Shown here piece after piece: positions 23,280 to 34,167 of a stretch of 47,397 nucleotides of DNA. This DNA is from Candidatus Hydrogenedentota bacterium (GTDB lineage Bacteria; Hydrogenedentota; Hydrogenedentia; Hydrogenedentales; CAITNO01), in assembly GCA_012730045.1 (NCBI GenBank), contig JAAYBR010000063.1, forward strand, positions 1 through 47,397, given 5' to 3'. Position 1 is the first letter of the stretch; each line of letters begins with the position of its first letter. Made by a program: the position numbers and the translations under genes. The notes under the pieces are model-generated. The model worked only from the letters and a program-made list of their open reading frames with translations, searched no databases and had not been told where the DNA came from.

Positions 23280-26200
23280 ATGCGGAAGGTGCGTGCTTGG
23301 TCGTTGGCGGGTGTGCTTGCGGGAATCTGTGTGTGCGCCGCGATGCCGGCCTTTGCCGCGGAGCCCCTCTCCCTCGCGGGGGAATGGCGGCTCCAACTGG
23401 ACCCCGAGAACCGGGGGCTGACGGAGAACTGGCCGGCCCGGCCCTTTGCGGAGACGGTGACCCTGCCGGGCTCGCTCGACCAGAACGGCAAGGGCACGCC
23501 GGACACGGAGCCGCACCGGTCCTATCTCAGCCGCAAGGTCACCTACACGGGCGCGGCGTGGTACCAGCGTTCCATTGAAATTCCCCAGGACTGGCAGTCC
23601 CTGCCCGTCGAGGTCTTTCTGGAGCGCTGCCACTGGGAAACGCGGCTGTGGGTGGACGGCGTGGAGGCCGGCATGCGCGACAGCCTCTGCGCGCCCCATG
23701 TGTATCCCCTCCCCCCCCTGACGCCCGGCCCGCACATCCTCTGCCTGCGCGTGGACAATTCGATGAAATACCCCGTGGGGGTCAACGCGCACTCCGTGAC
23801 GGAGCACACCCAGACCAACTGGAACGGCGTGGTGGGCCGCATGGAGATGCGGACCCTGCCTCCCGTGGAGATCGTCTCCGTGCGCGTGTTCCCCGAGGCG
23901 GCCGCCCAACGTGTGCGCGCCGGGGTGGTCCTGCGCAACCTGATGGACCATCCTTTTGACGTGCGGCTGTCCGGCGAGGTGGGCGCGGCGCGCGGACAGG
24001 CCCAGGCGCGGGTGGCGCCCAAAAGCGACCAGACCGTCGAACTGGAAGTCCCGCTGGACGGCGCCCCGGCCCTCTGGGATGAGTTTCACCCGAAGCTCCA
24101 CGAGCTGGTCGTGCGGACCGTGGCCAACCACGGGAGCGCCGCCCGCGAGGACACGCGGCGCGTTTCCTTCGGTTTCCGCGACATCGCGGCGGACGGCATG
24201 CAGCTCACCCTTAACGGCAACCCCCATTTCCTGCGCGGCACGCTGGAATGCTGCATCTTCCCGCTCACGGGCTATCCCCCGACGGATGCGGCCTACTGGG
24301 ACAAGATCATGTCCACCGTGCGGCGCTGGGGGCTGAACCACCTCCGCTTCCATTCGTGGTGCCCGCCGGAGGCGGCCTTCACGGCGGCGGACGCCGCGGG
24401 GATCACCTTCCAGGTGGAGACGCCGGTGTGGACCGATCTCGGCAAGTTCCCCGACCTCGACCAATTCATCCGCGACGAGAGCGACCGCATCCTGGAGGCC
24501 TACGGCAACCACCCGTCCTTCGCCATGCTCGCCGTGGGCAACGAGCCCAGCGGCCCGGACAAGGAGGTCTTCCTCAACGACATCGTGCCCCACTGGCAGA
24601 AGAAGGACCCGCGCCGCCTCTACACCACCTGCTCCGGATGGCCGGAGCTGCCGGTGAGCGACTACCATGTGTTGCCCGAGCGCAACCGCATCCCCTACCG
24701 CATCCACGGGCGGCCCGTCGTTCCCTCAACGGACACGGACTACGTCAAGGTGATGGAGGGGGCCACGGGCCCCGTCGTCTCGCATGAGCTGGGCCAGTGG
24801 TGCGTCTACCCGAGCTACGAGGAGATCCCGAAGTACACCGGCGCCCTGGAGCCGCGCAATCTCATCGGGTTCCGCGAGAGCCTCCGCCGCAACGGCATGC
24901 CGGACCTGGCGGTTCCCTTCTCCCGCGCGTCGGGGCGTCTCCAGCTCCTCATGTACAAGGCCGACATGGAGGCCGTCCTGCGCACGCCGGGCGCGGGGGG
25001 CTACCAGCTCCTCGCCCTGCACGACTTCCCCGGACAGGGCAGCGCGCTGGAGGGCTTCCTCGACGCCTTCTGGGACGACAAGGGCGCCGTGTCGGCGGGC
25101 GAGTTCCGCCGCTTCACCTGCGAGACCGTGCCCCTGCTGCGCGTCGGCAAGTTCGTCTGGACCGCCGGGGAGACCCTCACCGCCCGCGCCGAGATCGCCC
25201 ACTTCGGCGAGAAGCCCCTGAAGAACGCGAAACCCGGCTGGATGATCCGCGACGCGCAGGGGCAGGCGGTCGCCGAGGGCGCGTGGGAGCCGCGCGACAT
25301 TCCCCTGGGCAACGGCACCGCCCTGGGTGACCTGTCCTGGCCGTTGGCGGGCGTCACCGCTCCCGGGCGCTACACGATCTCCGTCGTGCTGGAGGGCACG
25401 CCCTACCTGAACCAGTGGAGCGTGTGGGTCTACCCGCCCGCCGCGCCGCAGGAGGCGCCGGAGGGCGTCACCCTCGCCTCCGAGTGGTCCCGCGACGTGG
25501 AGAAGAAACTGAAGCGCGGTGGCACGGTCCTCCTGTGCCCGGAGGTCATCGCGCCCATGCGGCGCGTGCGCAGCGCCTTCGAGCCCATCTTCTGGAACAC
25601 CCAGTGGTTCCCCGGCCAAAACCGCCAGCTTGGCATCCTGTGCGACCCGGCGCACCCCGCCCTCGCCGCGTTCCCCACGGACGGCCACACGGACTGGCAG
25701 TGGTGGGAGCTGCTGGACAAGTCGCAGTTCGTCCGGCTGGACGATTTTCCGGAGGGCTTCCTCCCCCTGGTGCAGGGCATTGACGACTGGAACAAGAACC
25801 GGAAGCTGGGCGCGGTCTTCGAGGCGAAGGTCGGGAAGGGGCGGCTGCTCGTCTGCACCCTCGACATCGCCAAGGATCTGGACAAGCGCCCCGCCGCCGC
25901 CGCCCTGCGGCGCTCCCTGCTGGCCTACGCGGGCTCGGACGCCTTCGCCCCGAAGCACGAGGTGAAGCCGGACGTGTTCCGCCGGGTCTTCGCCCAAGGC
26001 ACGTCGTCCGTCGTGCGGATCGAGGCCGACAGCGCGGCGTCGGGATTCGCCCCCGAGAACGCCGTGGACGGCGACCCGGACACGATCTGGCACACGCCCT
26101 TCTCCGATGAGACGGTGCCCTACCCGCACGAGCTGCGCATCCAGTATGCCCGCGAGATGAAACTGGCGGGGCTCAAGGTGCTGCCCCGGCAGGACGTGGC

Positions 26201-26420
26201 CAACGCCTACATCGGCCGCTACGAAGTGTACACCGCCCCCGACGGCCGCCACTGGAAAGGCCCCGTCGCCGAGGGCGAATTTCCCGCCGGGAAAGCCCCG
26301 CAGACAGTGAAATTCGCCGCCCCGGTGAAAACCTCCTGGATCAAGTTCGTGGCCCTCAGCAGCGCCGCCGGCGACAACTTCGCCGCCGTCGCCGAACTCG
26401 AGCCCCTGCCCGCAAAGTAG
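23280..26420 (+). CDS. Exported GH2-type glycoside hydrolase with C-terminal F5/8C domain
   Basis: This 1046-residue protein has a signal peptide (MRKVRAWSLAGVLAGICVCAAMPAFA). A GH2 sugar-binding jelly-roll (about 30-200, with YLSRKVTYTGAAWYQRSIEI and the HWETRLWVDG motif) is followed by an immunoglobulin-like domain (about 205-300) and a TIM barrel. AVGNEPSG gives Glu422 as acid/base and VVSHELGQW gives Glu503 as nucleophile, both in the expected GH2 positions. Extra beta domains follow. A C-terminal discoidin-like F5/8C (CBM32) domain spans about 905-1040 (FAPENAVDGDPDTIWHTPF). GH2 enzymes include beta-galactosidases, glucuronidases and mannosidases; I cannot say which this is. The stop codon lies inside a repeat arm. 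It probably degrades external glycans. Confidence 0.85.
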   Translation: MRKVRAWSLAGVLAGICVCAAMPAFAAEPLSLAGEWRLQLDPENRGLTENWPARPFAETVTLPGSLDQNGKGTPDTEPHRSYLSRKVTYTGAAWYQRSIEIPQDWQSLPVEVFLERCHWETRLWVDGVEAGMRDSLCAPHVYPLPPLTPGPHILCLRVDNSMKYPVGVNAHSVTEHTQTNWNGVVGRMEMRTLPPVEIVSVRVFPEAAAQRVRAGVVLRNLMDHPFDVRLSGEVGAARGQAQARVAPKSDQTVELEVPLDGAPALWDEFHPKLHELVVRTVANHGSAAREDTRRVSFGFRDIAADGMQLTLNGNPHFLRGTLECCIFPLTGYPPTDAAYWDKIMSTVRRWGLNHLRFHSWCPPEAAFTAADAAGITFQVETPVWTDLGKFPDLDQFIRDESDRILEAYGNHPSFAMLAVGNEPSGPDKEVFLNDIVPHWQKKDPRRLYTTCSGWPELPVSDYHVLPERNRIPYRIHGRPVVPSTDTDYVKVMEGATGPVVSHELGQWCVYPSYEEIPKYTGALEPRNLIGFRESLRRNGMPDLAVPFSRASGRLQLLMYKADMEAVLRTPGAGGYQLLALHDFPGQGSALEGFLDAFWDDKGAVSAGEFRRFTCETVPLLRVGKFVWTAGETLTARAEIAHFGEKPLKNAKPGWMIRDAQGQAVAEGAWEPRDIPLGNGTALGDLSWPLAGVTAPGRYTISVVLEGTPYLNQWSVWVYPPAAPQEAPEGVTLASEWSRDVEKKLKRGGTVLLCPEVIAPMRRVRSAFEPIFWNTQWFPGQNRQLGILCDPAHPALAAFPTDGHTDWQWWELLDKSQFVRLDDFPEGFLPLVQGIDDWNKNRKLGAVFEAKVGKGRLLVCTLDIAKDLDKRPAAAALRRSLLAYAGSDAFAPKHEVKPDVFRRVFAQGTSSVVRIEADSAASGFAPENAVDGDPDTIWHTPFSDETVPYPHELRIQYAREMKLAGLKVLPRQDVANAYIGRYEVYTAPDGRHWKGPVAEGEFPAGKAPQTVKFAAPVKTSWIKFVALSSAAGDNFAAVAELEPLPAK

Positions 26421-26490
26421 ACGCGGCATCTTGCCGCGTTCTTGACTCCTTTCGTTGACGCGAAGAACGCGGCAAGATGCCGCGTCTACT
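26416..26490. repeat. Perfect 28-bp inverted repeat overlapping the GH2 stop codon
   Basis: The arm 26416-26443 is the exact reverse complement of 26463-26490, with a 19-bp loop. The core is GACGCGGCATCTTGCCGCG. The TAG stop of the GH2 gene (26418-26420) is part of the left arm. It could work as a transcription terminator for the GH2 gene, though no T-run follows. Confidence 0.95.
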
Positions 26491-26541
26491 CGCCTTGCGC
26501 ATCCCCTCCGTGTTCCGCCCATGCGCCCGCGCGGGGGGATG

Positions 26542-26550
26542 TGCTATGCT
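26542..26550 (+). promoter_or_regulatory. Extended -10 element before leuS
   Basis: TGC precedes TATGCT (26545-26550), 54 bp before the leuS start codon. No clear -35 is seen. Confidence 0.4.
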
Positions 26551-26603
26551 ATGGGCCTCGTCCGGAACCCATCCACGTAACCGTTTATGGAGGCGTGTTT
26601 TAC

Positions 26604-29138
<2,535 letters not shown>

Positions 29139-29170
29139 GCAGTGGAACGGAACGCCCCAAGATCCCGCCT

Positions 29171-29274
29171 CCCTGGGATCGCCAAGCTCCAGCTTGGCTT
29201 TCCGGGAAACGTGCCATGGACAGGCCCGCGCGGGAAAGACCAAGAGGCCAGGCTAGAGCCTGGCGATCCCAGGG
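29171..29274. repeat. Nested inverted repeat with CCCTGGGATCGCC outer arm
   Basis: The arm 29171-29198 pairs with 29247-29274. The inner palindromes differ (GCCAAGCTCCAGCTTGGC in one arm, GCCAGGCTAGAGCCTGGC in the other), but each remains self-complementary. The changes therefore preserve base pairing within each arm. Confidence 0.88.
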
Positions 29275-29305
29275 GGCGCGTGGTTTGGGAGCAAGGGGAA
29301 GCCGA

Positions 29306-29595
29306 AGCCGTGGCGGGAACGAGGTTGCTTCAGTCGCTCCGCTCCTTCGCAATGACGTGGGAACACGCGTCACGGCGAGCGATGATCCACCACACCACCG
29401 CCGTTCACCGCGTCATTGCGAGGCGGCCGCCCCGGCCGGCGTGGCAATCTCTTGTCGGAAGGGCCGTGGCGGGAACGAGATGGCCGCGCTTCGCTCGCCA
29501 TGACGCGTTTGTGCAGGGGCATAAGGAAGACCGCCGCTCACCGCGTCATTGCGAGTCGGCCGCCCCGGCCGGCGCGGCAATCTCTTGTCGGAAGA
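29306..29595. repeat. Cluster of CGTCATTGCGAG / GAACGAGATGG dispersed repeats, left flank
   Basis: Units of about 45-50 bp run between CGTCATTGCGAG at one end and GGCAATCTC or GCCATCTCG at the other, in alternating orientation. The middle of the unit varies (GGCCGCCCCGGCCGG, or CGAAGCGAAGC). The same family lies on the right flank at 31480-31807. Confidence 0.85.
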
Positions 29596-29720
29596 CCCTC
29601 CGCGCGAGCAGATTGCTTCCCCGCGTGCCAATGGGACAGAATGGACCAAGTACCGCGATTGCGCCTGAGGGACAGGCCGTCACGGTGAAAGGGCCGCATA
29701 TCCGAAAGGAGGATCGTGTC

Positions 29721-30929
29721 ATGCTCCCCAAGAATCTCAAGGAAGTAACATGGGAACACATTCAGGCGCTGGTTGACAATGAAGTCCCGGAAGACAAGGA
29801 GATTGAGTTCAAGCGGGAATTGCCCAAGAAGATACTTAGGGACAAGAGCGCGAGCATGGAAAGCGGAGGAGATGAGGCCAATGCGAAAAATGAATTCTTG
29901 GCCGATGTCTCCGCGTTTGCCAATGCCGGCGGTGGACACATTATTTACGGCATCCGCGAAGAGAAAGGGACTGCTTACGAGATTTGTGGACTGGATGCGG
30001 ACATGAATCTTGATCAGGAAATCAGGCGTTTGCAGGAAATCCTTCGGAACGGTATTGAACCAGAGATATTTGGAATAGAAATAGAAAAAAGGACGAGTTC
30101 GAAAGGGGTCATCGTCCTAGTTATTCACATCCCCATGAGTTGGTCTGGTCCGCACTGCGTTAAGGCGAACTCCAGATTCCATGTTCGGGTTGGTAACATG
30201 AAACGAGTAATGGGGGTCTCTGAACTCAGGGCCGCGTTTTCCTTGTCGGAGTCAATTGCTGAAAAGATCAGAAAATTTCGGGACGAAAGACTAGGAAGAA
30301 TCATGGCAAACGAAACGCCTGTTGAACTGAGAAATGGGGCCAAGGTTATCCTTCATGTTGTGCCCATGTCCTTCGGGCTTTCACATTCAGTGATAGATTT
30401 GGAGCGGCTGAACATGAGTCCGGAGAAATTCAAAACGCCGATGGGGCACCAAGCAGGAAAACGTTTCAATCTCGATGGATTCTTGGTTATGGGCGGTGCT
30501 GAGAATGATCTTGGGTACTGTCAAGTGTATCGTGATGGACGAATAGAGGCGGTCTCCTGTAGTGCATCTGAAGTACCATCACCTTTTCCAAGCCCCAGCT
30601 TTGAAATTATGATCATTGACTCACTAAAGAGATACCTAGAGGGATTGGGTCCGTTTTGCGAAGTGTTCCCGGTTGTCGTGATGATGAGTATGATTGGTGT
30701 ATTCGGATTGCGTATGGAATTCTGGAATGGTGTTTGGTCTGATCAAGAAAAAGCTCTTGACAGAGATGTTCTAGTGTTTCCTGATGTGGTTATCAAAGAC
30801 AATTCGAGGCCTATCGATATGGAACTCCGCCCCTTGTTCGATGTTCTATGGAACGCATTTGGCCGTTCCCATTGTCCGCATTACACAGAGGAAGGCAGAT
30901 TCAGACGCCCACAAAACAATTGCCGTTGA
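29721..30929 (+). CDS. AlbA_2/Schlafen-like protein with unknown C-terminal half
   Basis: This 402-residue protein has an N-terminal AlbA_2 domain (residues about 10-175). EDKEIEFKRELPKK and FLADVSAFANAGGGHIIYGIREE are its signature segments, and VIHIPMSWSGPHCVKAN with HVRVGNMKR closes it. AlbA_2 domains occur in Schlafen-family nucleases, in transcription-regulator-like ATP-binding proteins and in several phage-defence proteins. The last 220 residues match nothing I know, with no ATPase or HTH motif visible. The gene is clearly richer in A+T than its neighbours and sits inside a repeat cluster, which suggests horizontal acquisition. ATG 29721 has a strong AAAGGAGG site (29705-29712). Possible roles are RNA or DNA binding, or defence; this is inference. 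Confidence 0.72.
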   Translation: MLPKNLKEVTWEHIQALVDNEVPEDKEIEFKRELPKKILRDKSASMESGGDEANAKNEFLADVSAFANAGGGHIIYGIREEKGTAYEICGLDADMNLDQEIRRLQEILRNGIEPEIFGIEIEKRTSSKGVIVLVIHIPMSWSGPHCVKANSRFHVRVGNMKRVMGVSELRAAFSLSESIAEKIRKFRDERLGRIMANETPVELRNGAKVILHVVPMSFGLSHSVIDLERLNMSPEKFKTPMGHQAGKRFNLDGFLVMGGAENDLGYCQVYRDGRIEAVSCSASEVPSPFPSPSFEIMIIDSLKRYLEGLGPFCEVFPVVVMMSMIGVFGLRMEFWNGVWSDQEKALDRDVLVFPDVVIKDNSRPIDMELRPLFDVLWNAFGRSHCPHYTEEGRFRRPQNNCR

Positions 30930-30973
30930 CCTGCAAGGGGAAGATGTGTGTTGCAACTTTGGCTGAGCCCCCC

Positions 30974-31290
30974 TCACAGCACCACGCTGGCGGTGTTGCT
31001 GGGCACCCCAGCGCCTCCATTGTTCACGGGGGCGACGCGGTATTCAAGCTGTTGGGCGCGGGGCTGGCGGGTGAGGGTGATGCTGGTTTCGAGGGCGACG
31101 GCGATCTGGGTCCATTCGGTGAGGGGAGCGTTGGGGGCGGGCTGTTCGCGGCGTTCTACGAGGTAGGCGCAGACGCGGCCGTGGCCTTCGCCAGGGACGG
31201 GGGATTTCCAGCCGAGGGCGAGGGTGCCGCCGTCTTCTAGGACGGCGCGGAGGGTGCGCGCATGGCGGGGGGATGCCGGGTCTCCGGAGG
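30974..31290 (-). pseudogene. Fragment of a fibronectin type III domain protein
   Basis: The minus-strand frame ending at 30974 encodes about 100 residues. LRAVLEDGGTLALGWKSP is followed by VERREQPAPNAPLTEW and QLEYRVAPVNNGGAGVPSN, the last with ASVVL, which is typical of a C-terminal FnIII domain. Upstream of about 31290 the frame runs into repeat phrases (HRWFPPSS is encoded by the ACCGATGAACC repeat) and no start or signal sequence is found. I read it as the 3' end of a lost gene, cut by repeat insertion or deletion. Confidence 0.6.
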
Positions 31291-31479
31291 AAGAGGGAGG
31301 AAACCACCGATGAACCGTGATGAACACCGATGGGCGGGATGGGCCGGGAAGGGAGGCAACGCTGGAAAAGTGTCCGGCCTGTCTTCTTTGTGTTCTTGGT
31401 GCCTTCGTGGTGAAAATTCCGGAGAGGTTCACCACAAAGACACAAAGGACATAGAGAAGGCGGTGAAAGTCAAAGCCGT

Positions 31480-31807
31480 ACCGGGAACGAGATGGCTTCG
31501 CTTCGCTCGCCATGACGCATGTTTCCCCGTCATTGCGAAGGCGCGCAGCGCCTGAAGCAATCTCGTGCAGGCAAAGCCATGGCGGGAACGAGATGGCCGC
31601 GCTTCGCTCGCCATGACGCGCTGTGCCGGGGCCGCGGCGGGAACGAGATGGCTTCGCTTCGCTCGCCATGACGTACTGAGGGGGAGACCATCACAAGACC
31701 GCCGCTCACCGCGTCATTGCGAGTCGGTCGCCCCGGCCGACGCGGCAATCTCTTGTCGGAAGAGCTATGGCGGGAACGAGATGGCTTCGCTTCGCTCGCC
31801 ATGACGT
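31480..31807. repeat. Cluster of CGTCATTGCGAG / GAACGAGATGG dispersed repeats, right flank
   Basis: Units at about 31485-31516, 31529-31566, 31578-31620, 31637-31675, 31711-31760 and 31768-31807 alternate orientation. Several share an identical GAACGAGATGGCTTCGCTTC stretch followed by GCTCGCCATGACG. The last lies about 60 bp past the stop end of hisS. Confidence 0.88.
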
Positions 31808-31865
31808 GTTGGCGGCGAGCTCTGACGGGCACGGGAGGGCGCTTTTCGCCCGTCGTGACGTCGTG

Positions 31866-33317
31866 TTACCCCTGTTCGAGGATCCGGCGGATGACGGCGA
31901 CCATTTCCGCGCGGGGGACGGTGGTCTGGGTTTCGCGGCCGGCCTGGCGGTACTCCTCGCGGGTGGCGATGTTCTCGCGGACGGCCTTGCCGGCGATGAG
32001 GTCTTTGACGGCGACGAGGCCGTTGGCGAGCTCGTCTTCGCCGAGGATGACGGCGACGGGGATCTCGTAGCGGTCGGCGTCGGAGAGCTGGGCGCCCATG
32101 TTTTTCTTGTTGCCGAGGTAGGTGACGGTGTTGAGGCCGGCGTCGCGGAGTTCGCGGGCCAGCTTGAACACCTCTTTGCGGGGGACGCGGCCGACGGTGG
32201 CGACGCAGACCTGGGCGATGGATTTGGCGCGGTGCGCGACGCCGAGGTGGGTCAGGGCGGCCAGGAGCCGGTCCACGCCGATGGACGCGCCGGTGGCGGG
32301 CACTTTCTCCTCGATGAAGCGGGAGCAGAGCTCGTCGTAGCGGCCGCCGCCGCCGACGGAGCCGAACTCGGGCGCGCCGGGCAGGATGATCTCGAAGACC
32401 GGGCCGGTGTAGTAGTCGAGGCCGCGTGTGAGGCTGGGGTCGTAGGCCGCCTCGTCCTCGCCGACGCCGAGGGCCTCCAGGTACTCCGCGAGCTCCGTCA
32501 TCTCGTCGAGTGCCTGGGCGCTCTGCTCGGTGGCGGGCAGGTGGTCGGCGAGGGCCTCCAGCAGCCCGGCGCGCGTGGGCGCGGCCACGGCGACGAAGTC
32601 GGAGATCTTGCCAATGAGGGACGGCTCCAGGCCGACGCCGGGGATGGGGTCGCCGGACTCGTCCACGCGCCCCGGCCCCAGCTCCTCGCGCATCTTTTCC
32701 GGGCCGATCTTCTGGAGCTTGTCCATGACGCGCAGGACGTGCTTGATCGTCTCCAGGTTCGTGATGCCGTTGCCCTCCAGCAGGGCGTCCACGAGGCGGC
32801 GGTTGCTGATGCGGACCTGGAACAGCGCGGGGGCGCCGCCGGCCGCGCCGAGACCCAGGGCGCGGAAGGCGTCGCAGAGCACGGCGATGACCTCGGCGTC
32901 CGCCGCCAGCGTGTTCGCCCCGGCGATGTCAATGTCAAACTGGGTGAACTGGCGGAAGCGGCCGGGGCCCGGCTTGTCGGCGCGGAAGACCGGGCCGAGG
33001 TGGTAGCGGCGGAAGGGGAGCTTCATCTCGTCGCGGTACTGGCTGATGAGGCGTGCGAAGGGGACGGTGAGGTCGAAGCGCAGCGCGGCGGCCTCGCCCT
33101 CCGGCGTCGCCAGCTCGAAAATCTGCTTGTTCGTGTCGCCGCCCGCGGTGCCGGTCAGGATGTCCATGCGCTCCAGGGCGGGTGTGTCCACGGGCAGGAA
33201 CCCGTAGCGCTCATAGGTGCGGCGGATGGTCTCCACGGCCGCCGACCGCGCGATCATGTCGGCGGGCAGCAGGTCCTGGAAACCCCTGAGGGTCTGGGGC
33301 TTGATCTTCTCGTCCAT
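31866..33317 (-). CDS. hisS: Histidyl-tRNA synthetase
   Basis: This 483-residue class II synthetase charges tRNA-His. KPQTLRGFQDLLPADM opens the protein. FDLTVPFARLISQY is followed by the motif 2 region RRYHLGPVFRADKPGPGRFR, then QFTQFDIDIAG. LTRGLDYYTGPVFEI is the histidine-binding HisA motif. GSVGGGGRYDELC and GASIGVDRLL (motif 3) follow, and the C-terminal anticodon domain ends near VIRRILEQG. It is a long-form HisRS with an insertion of about 50-60 residues compared with E. coli. The SDR gene ends 55 bp upstream of its start, so it may be read through from the aldolase operon. Confidence 0.97.
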   Translation of the reverse strand: MDEKIKPQTLRGFQDLLPADMIARSAAVETIRRTYERYGFLPVDTPALERMDILTGTAGGDTNKQIFELATPEGEAAALRFDLTVPFARLISQYRDEMKLPFRRYHLGPVFRADKPGPGRFRQFTQFDIDIAGANTLAADAEVIAVLCDAFRALGLGAAGGAPALFQVRISNRRLVDALLEGNGITNLETIKHVLRVMDKLQKIGPEKMREELGPGRVDESGDPIPGVGLEPSLIGKISDFVAVAAPTRAGLLEALADHLPATEQSAQALDEMTELAEYLEALGVGEDEAAYDPSLTRGLDYYTGPVFEIILPGAPEFGSVGGGGRYDELCSRFIEEKVPATGASIGVDRLLAALTHLGVAHRAKSIAQVCVATVGRVPRKEVFKLARELRDAGLNTVTYLGNKKNMGAQLSDADRYEIPVAVILGEDELANGLVAVKDLIAGKAVRENIATREEYRQAGRETQTTVPRAEMVAVIRRILEQG

Positions 33318-33372
33318 GGTGCCGTGGTGTCCTTCGTTCCGGGGGCGCGCGGGCGCGCCGGGAATCGGGCCC

Positions 33373-34167
33373 CTATTTCATTTCCTGTCCGCCGGTGACA
33401 TTGACGGCCTGGCCGGTCATGTAGCCGGAGGCGTCGCTGGCGAGGAAGACCACGACGTTGGTGACGTCGCGGTATTCGCAGGGGCGCTTCATGGGGACCT
33501 GGTCAATGTACTTCTGGCGGACCTGCTCCTCGGTGATGCCCTGGTTCTTCGCGTACTGCTTGAAGAGGCTGTTCACCCACAGGGGCGAGTTGAGCAGGTT
33601 GCCGGGGCAGACGGCGTTGACGCGCACGCCCAGCTCGGCGAACTCGAGGGCGAGGCTCTGGGTCACGCCGACGCCGCCGAATTTCGCGGCCGCGTAGGCG
33701 CTGTTCCGGAAACTGCCCTTCTTCCCGGACTTGGAGTTGATCTGGATGATGGAGCCGCGGCCGCGCGGCACCATGACGCGGGCGGCCTCGCGGGCGCAGA
33801 GGAAATAGCCCGTCAGGTCCACGTCAATCACCTTGCGCCACTTGTCGGCGTCGAAGGTGAGGGAGTCGCCCGCGATGAGGATGCCCGCGTTGCAGACCAT
33901 CACGTCCAGCCGCCCCATGAGCGCCACCGCCGCGTCCACGGCGTCGCGCACGGCGTCGGCGTCCGTGACGTCCACGGCGCGCCCCTCGACGAGGCGCCCG
34001 GTGCGCGCGGCGACGTCCGCCGCCGTGGCCTTTGCCTGCTCCAGGTTGATGTCCCACACCACGACGTCGCAGCCCTCTTCGGCGAGGTGCTCCGTGATGG
34101 CGGCGCCGAGTCCCTGCGCGCCGCCGGTGACCACGGCCTTGCGGCCCTCGAGTGTGATGCCCTTCAT
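33373..34167 (-). CDS. SDR family oxidoreductase, sorbitol-6-phosphate dehydrogenase-like
   Basis: This 264-residue short-chain dehydrogenase has GGAQGLG (NAD(P)-binding TGxxxGxG), the CNAGIL motif (NNAG type) and a catalytic set with SxxxG and YAAAK (SAYAAAKFG). VRVNAVCPGNLLNSPLW and YMTGQAVNVTGGQ complete the pattern. Asp in VVVWDINLE suggests a preference for NAD over NADP. The nearest family I recall is sorbitol-6-phosphate dehydrogenase (SrlD/SorD type). Its ATG shares bases with the stop of the upstream dehydrogenase, so translation is coupled and a joint role in polyol or ketose-phosphate interconversion is likely. Substrate not proven. Confidence 0.83.
   Translation of the reverse strand: MKGITLEGRKAVVTGGAQGLGAAITEHLAEEGCDVVVWDINLEQAKATAADVAARTGRLVEGRAVDVTDADAVRDAVDAAVALMGRLDVMVCNAGILIAGDSLTFDADKWRKVIDVDLTGYFLCAREAARVMVPRGRGSIIQINSKSGKKGSFRNSAYAAAKFGGVGVTQSLALEFAELGVRVNAVCPGNLLNSPLWVNSLFKQYAKNQGITEEQVRQKYIDQVPMKRPCEYRDVTNVVVFLASDASGYMTGQAVNVTGGQEMK

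Larger units (their letters stand above)
29139..29720. other. Repeat-rich gene-free interval before the AlbA_2 gene
   Basis: I see no credible gene in these 582 bp. They hold one nested inverted repeat (29171-29274) and at least four copies or half copies of the CGTCATTGCGAG / GGCGGGAACGAGATGG repeat in both orientations (29306-29350, 29411-29460, 29463-29505, 29540-29590). Open frames through the repeats are artefacts of their composition. Confidence 0.75.
30930..31865. other. Repeat-rich interval with a gene remnant
   Basis: This 936-bp interval between the AlbA_2 gene and hisS holds one degenerate fibronectin-III fragment (30974-31290, minus strand), short phrases such as ACCGATGAACC (about 31304-31331) and CACAAAGACACAAAGG (about 31432-31450), and six or more CGTCATTGCGAG-family units. 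I see no intact gene. Confidence 0.75.

Noticed and set aside
29306-31807. The CGTCATTGCGAG repeats as an insertion sequence
   Set aside because: No transposase frame, no terminal inverted repeats around a gene and no clear target duplication. Frames reading MASEAKPSRSR come from the repeat itself.
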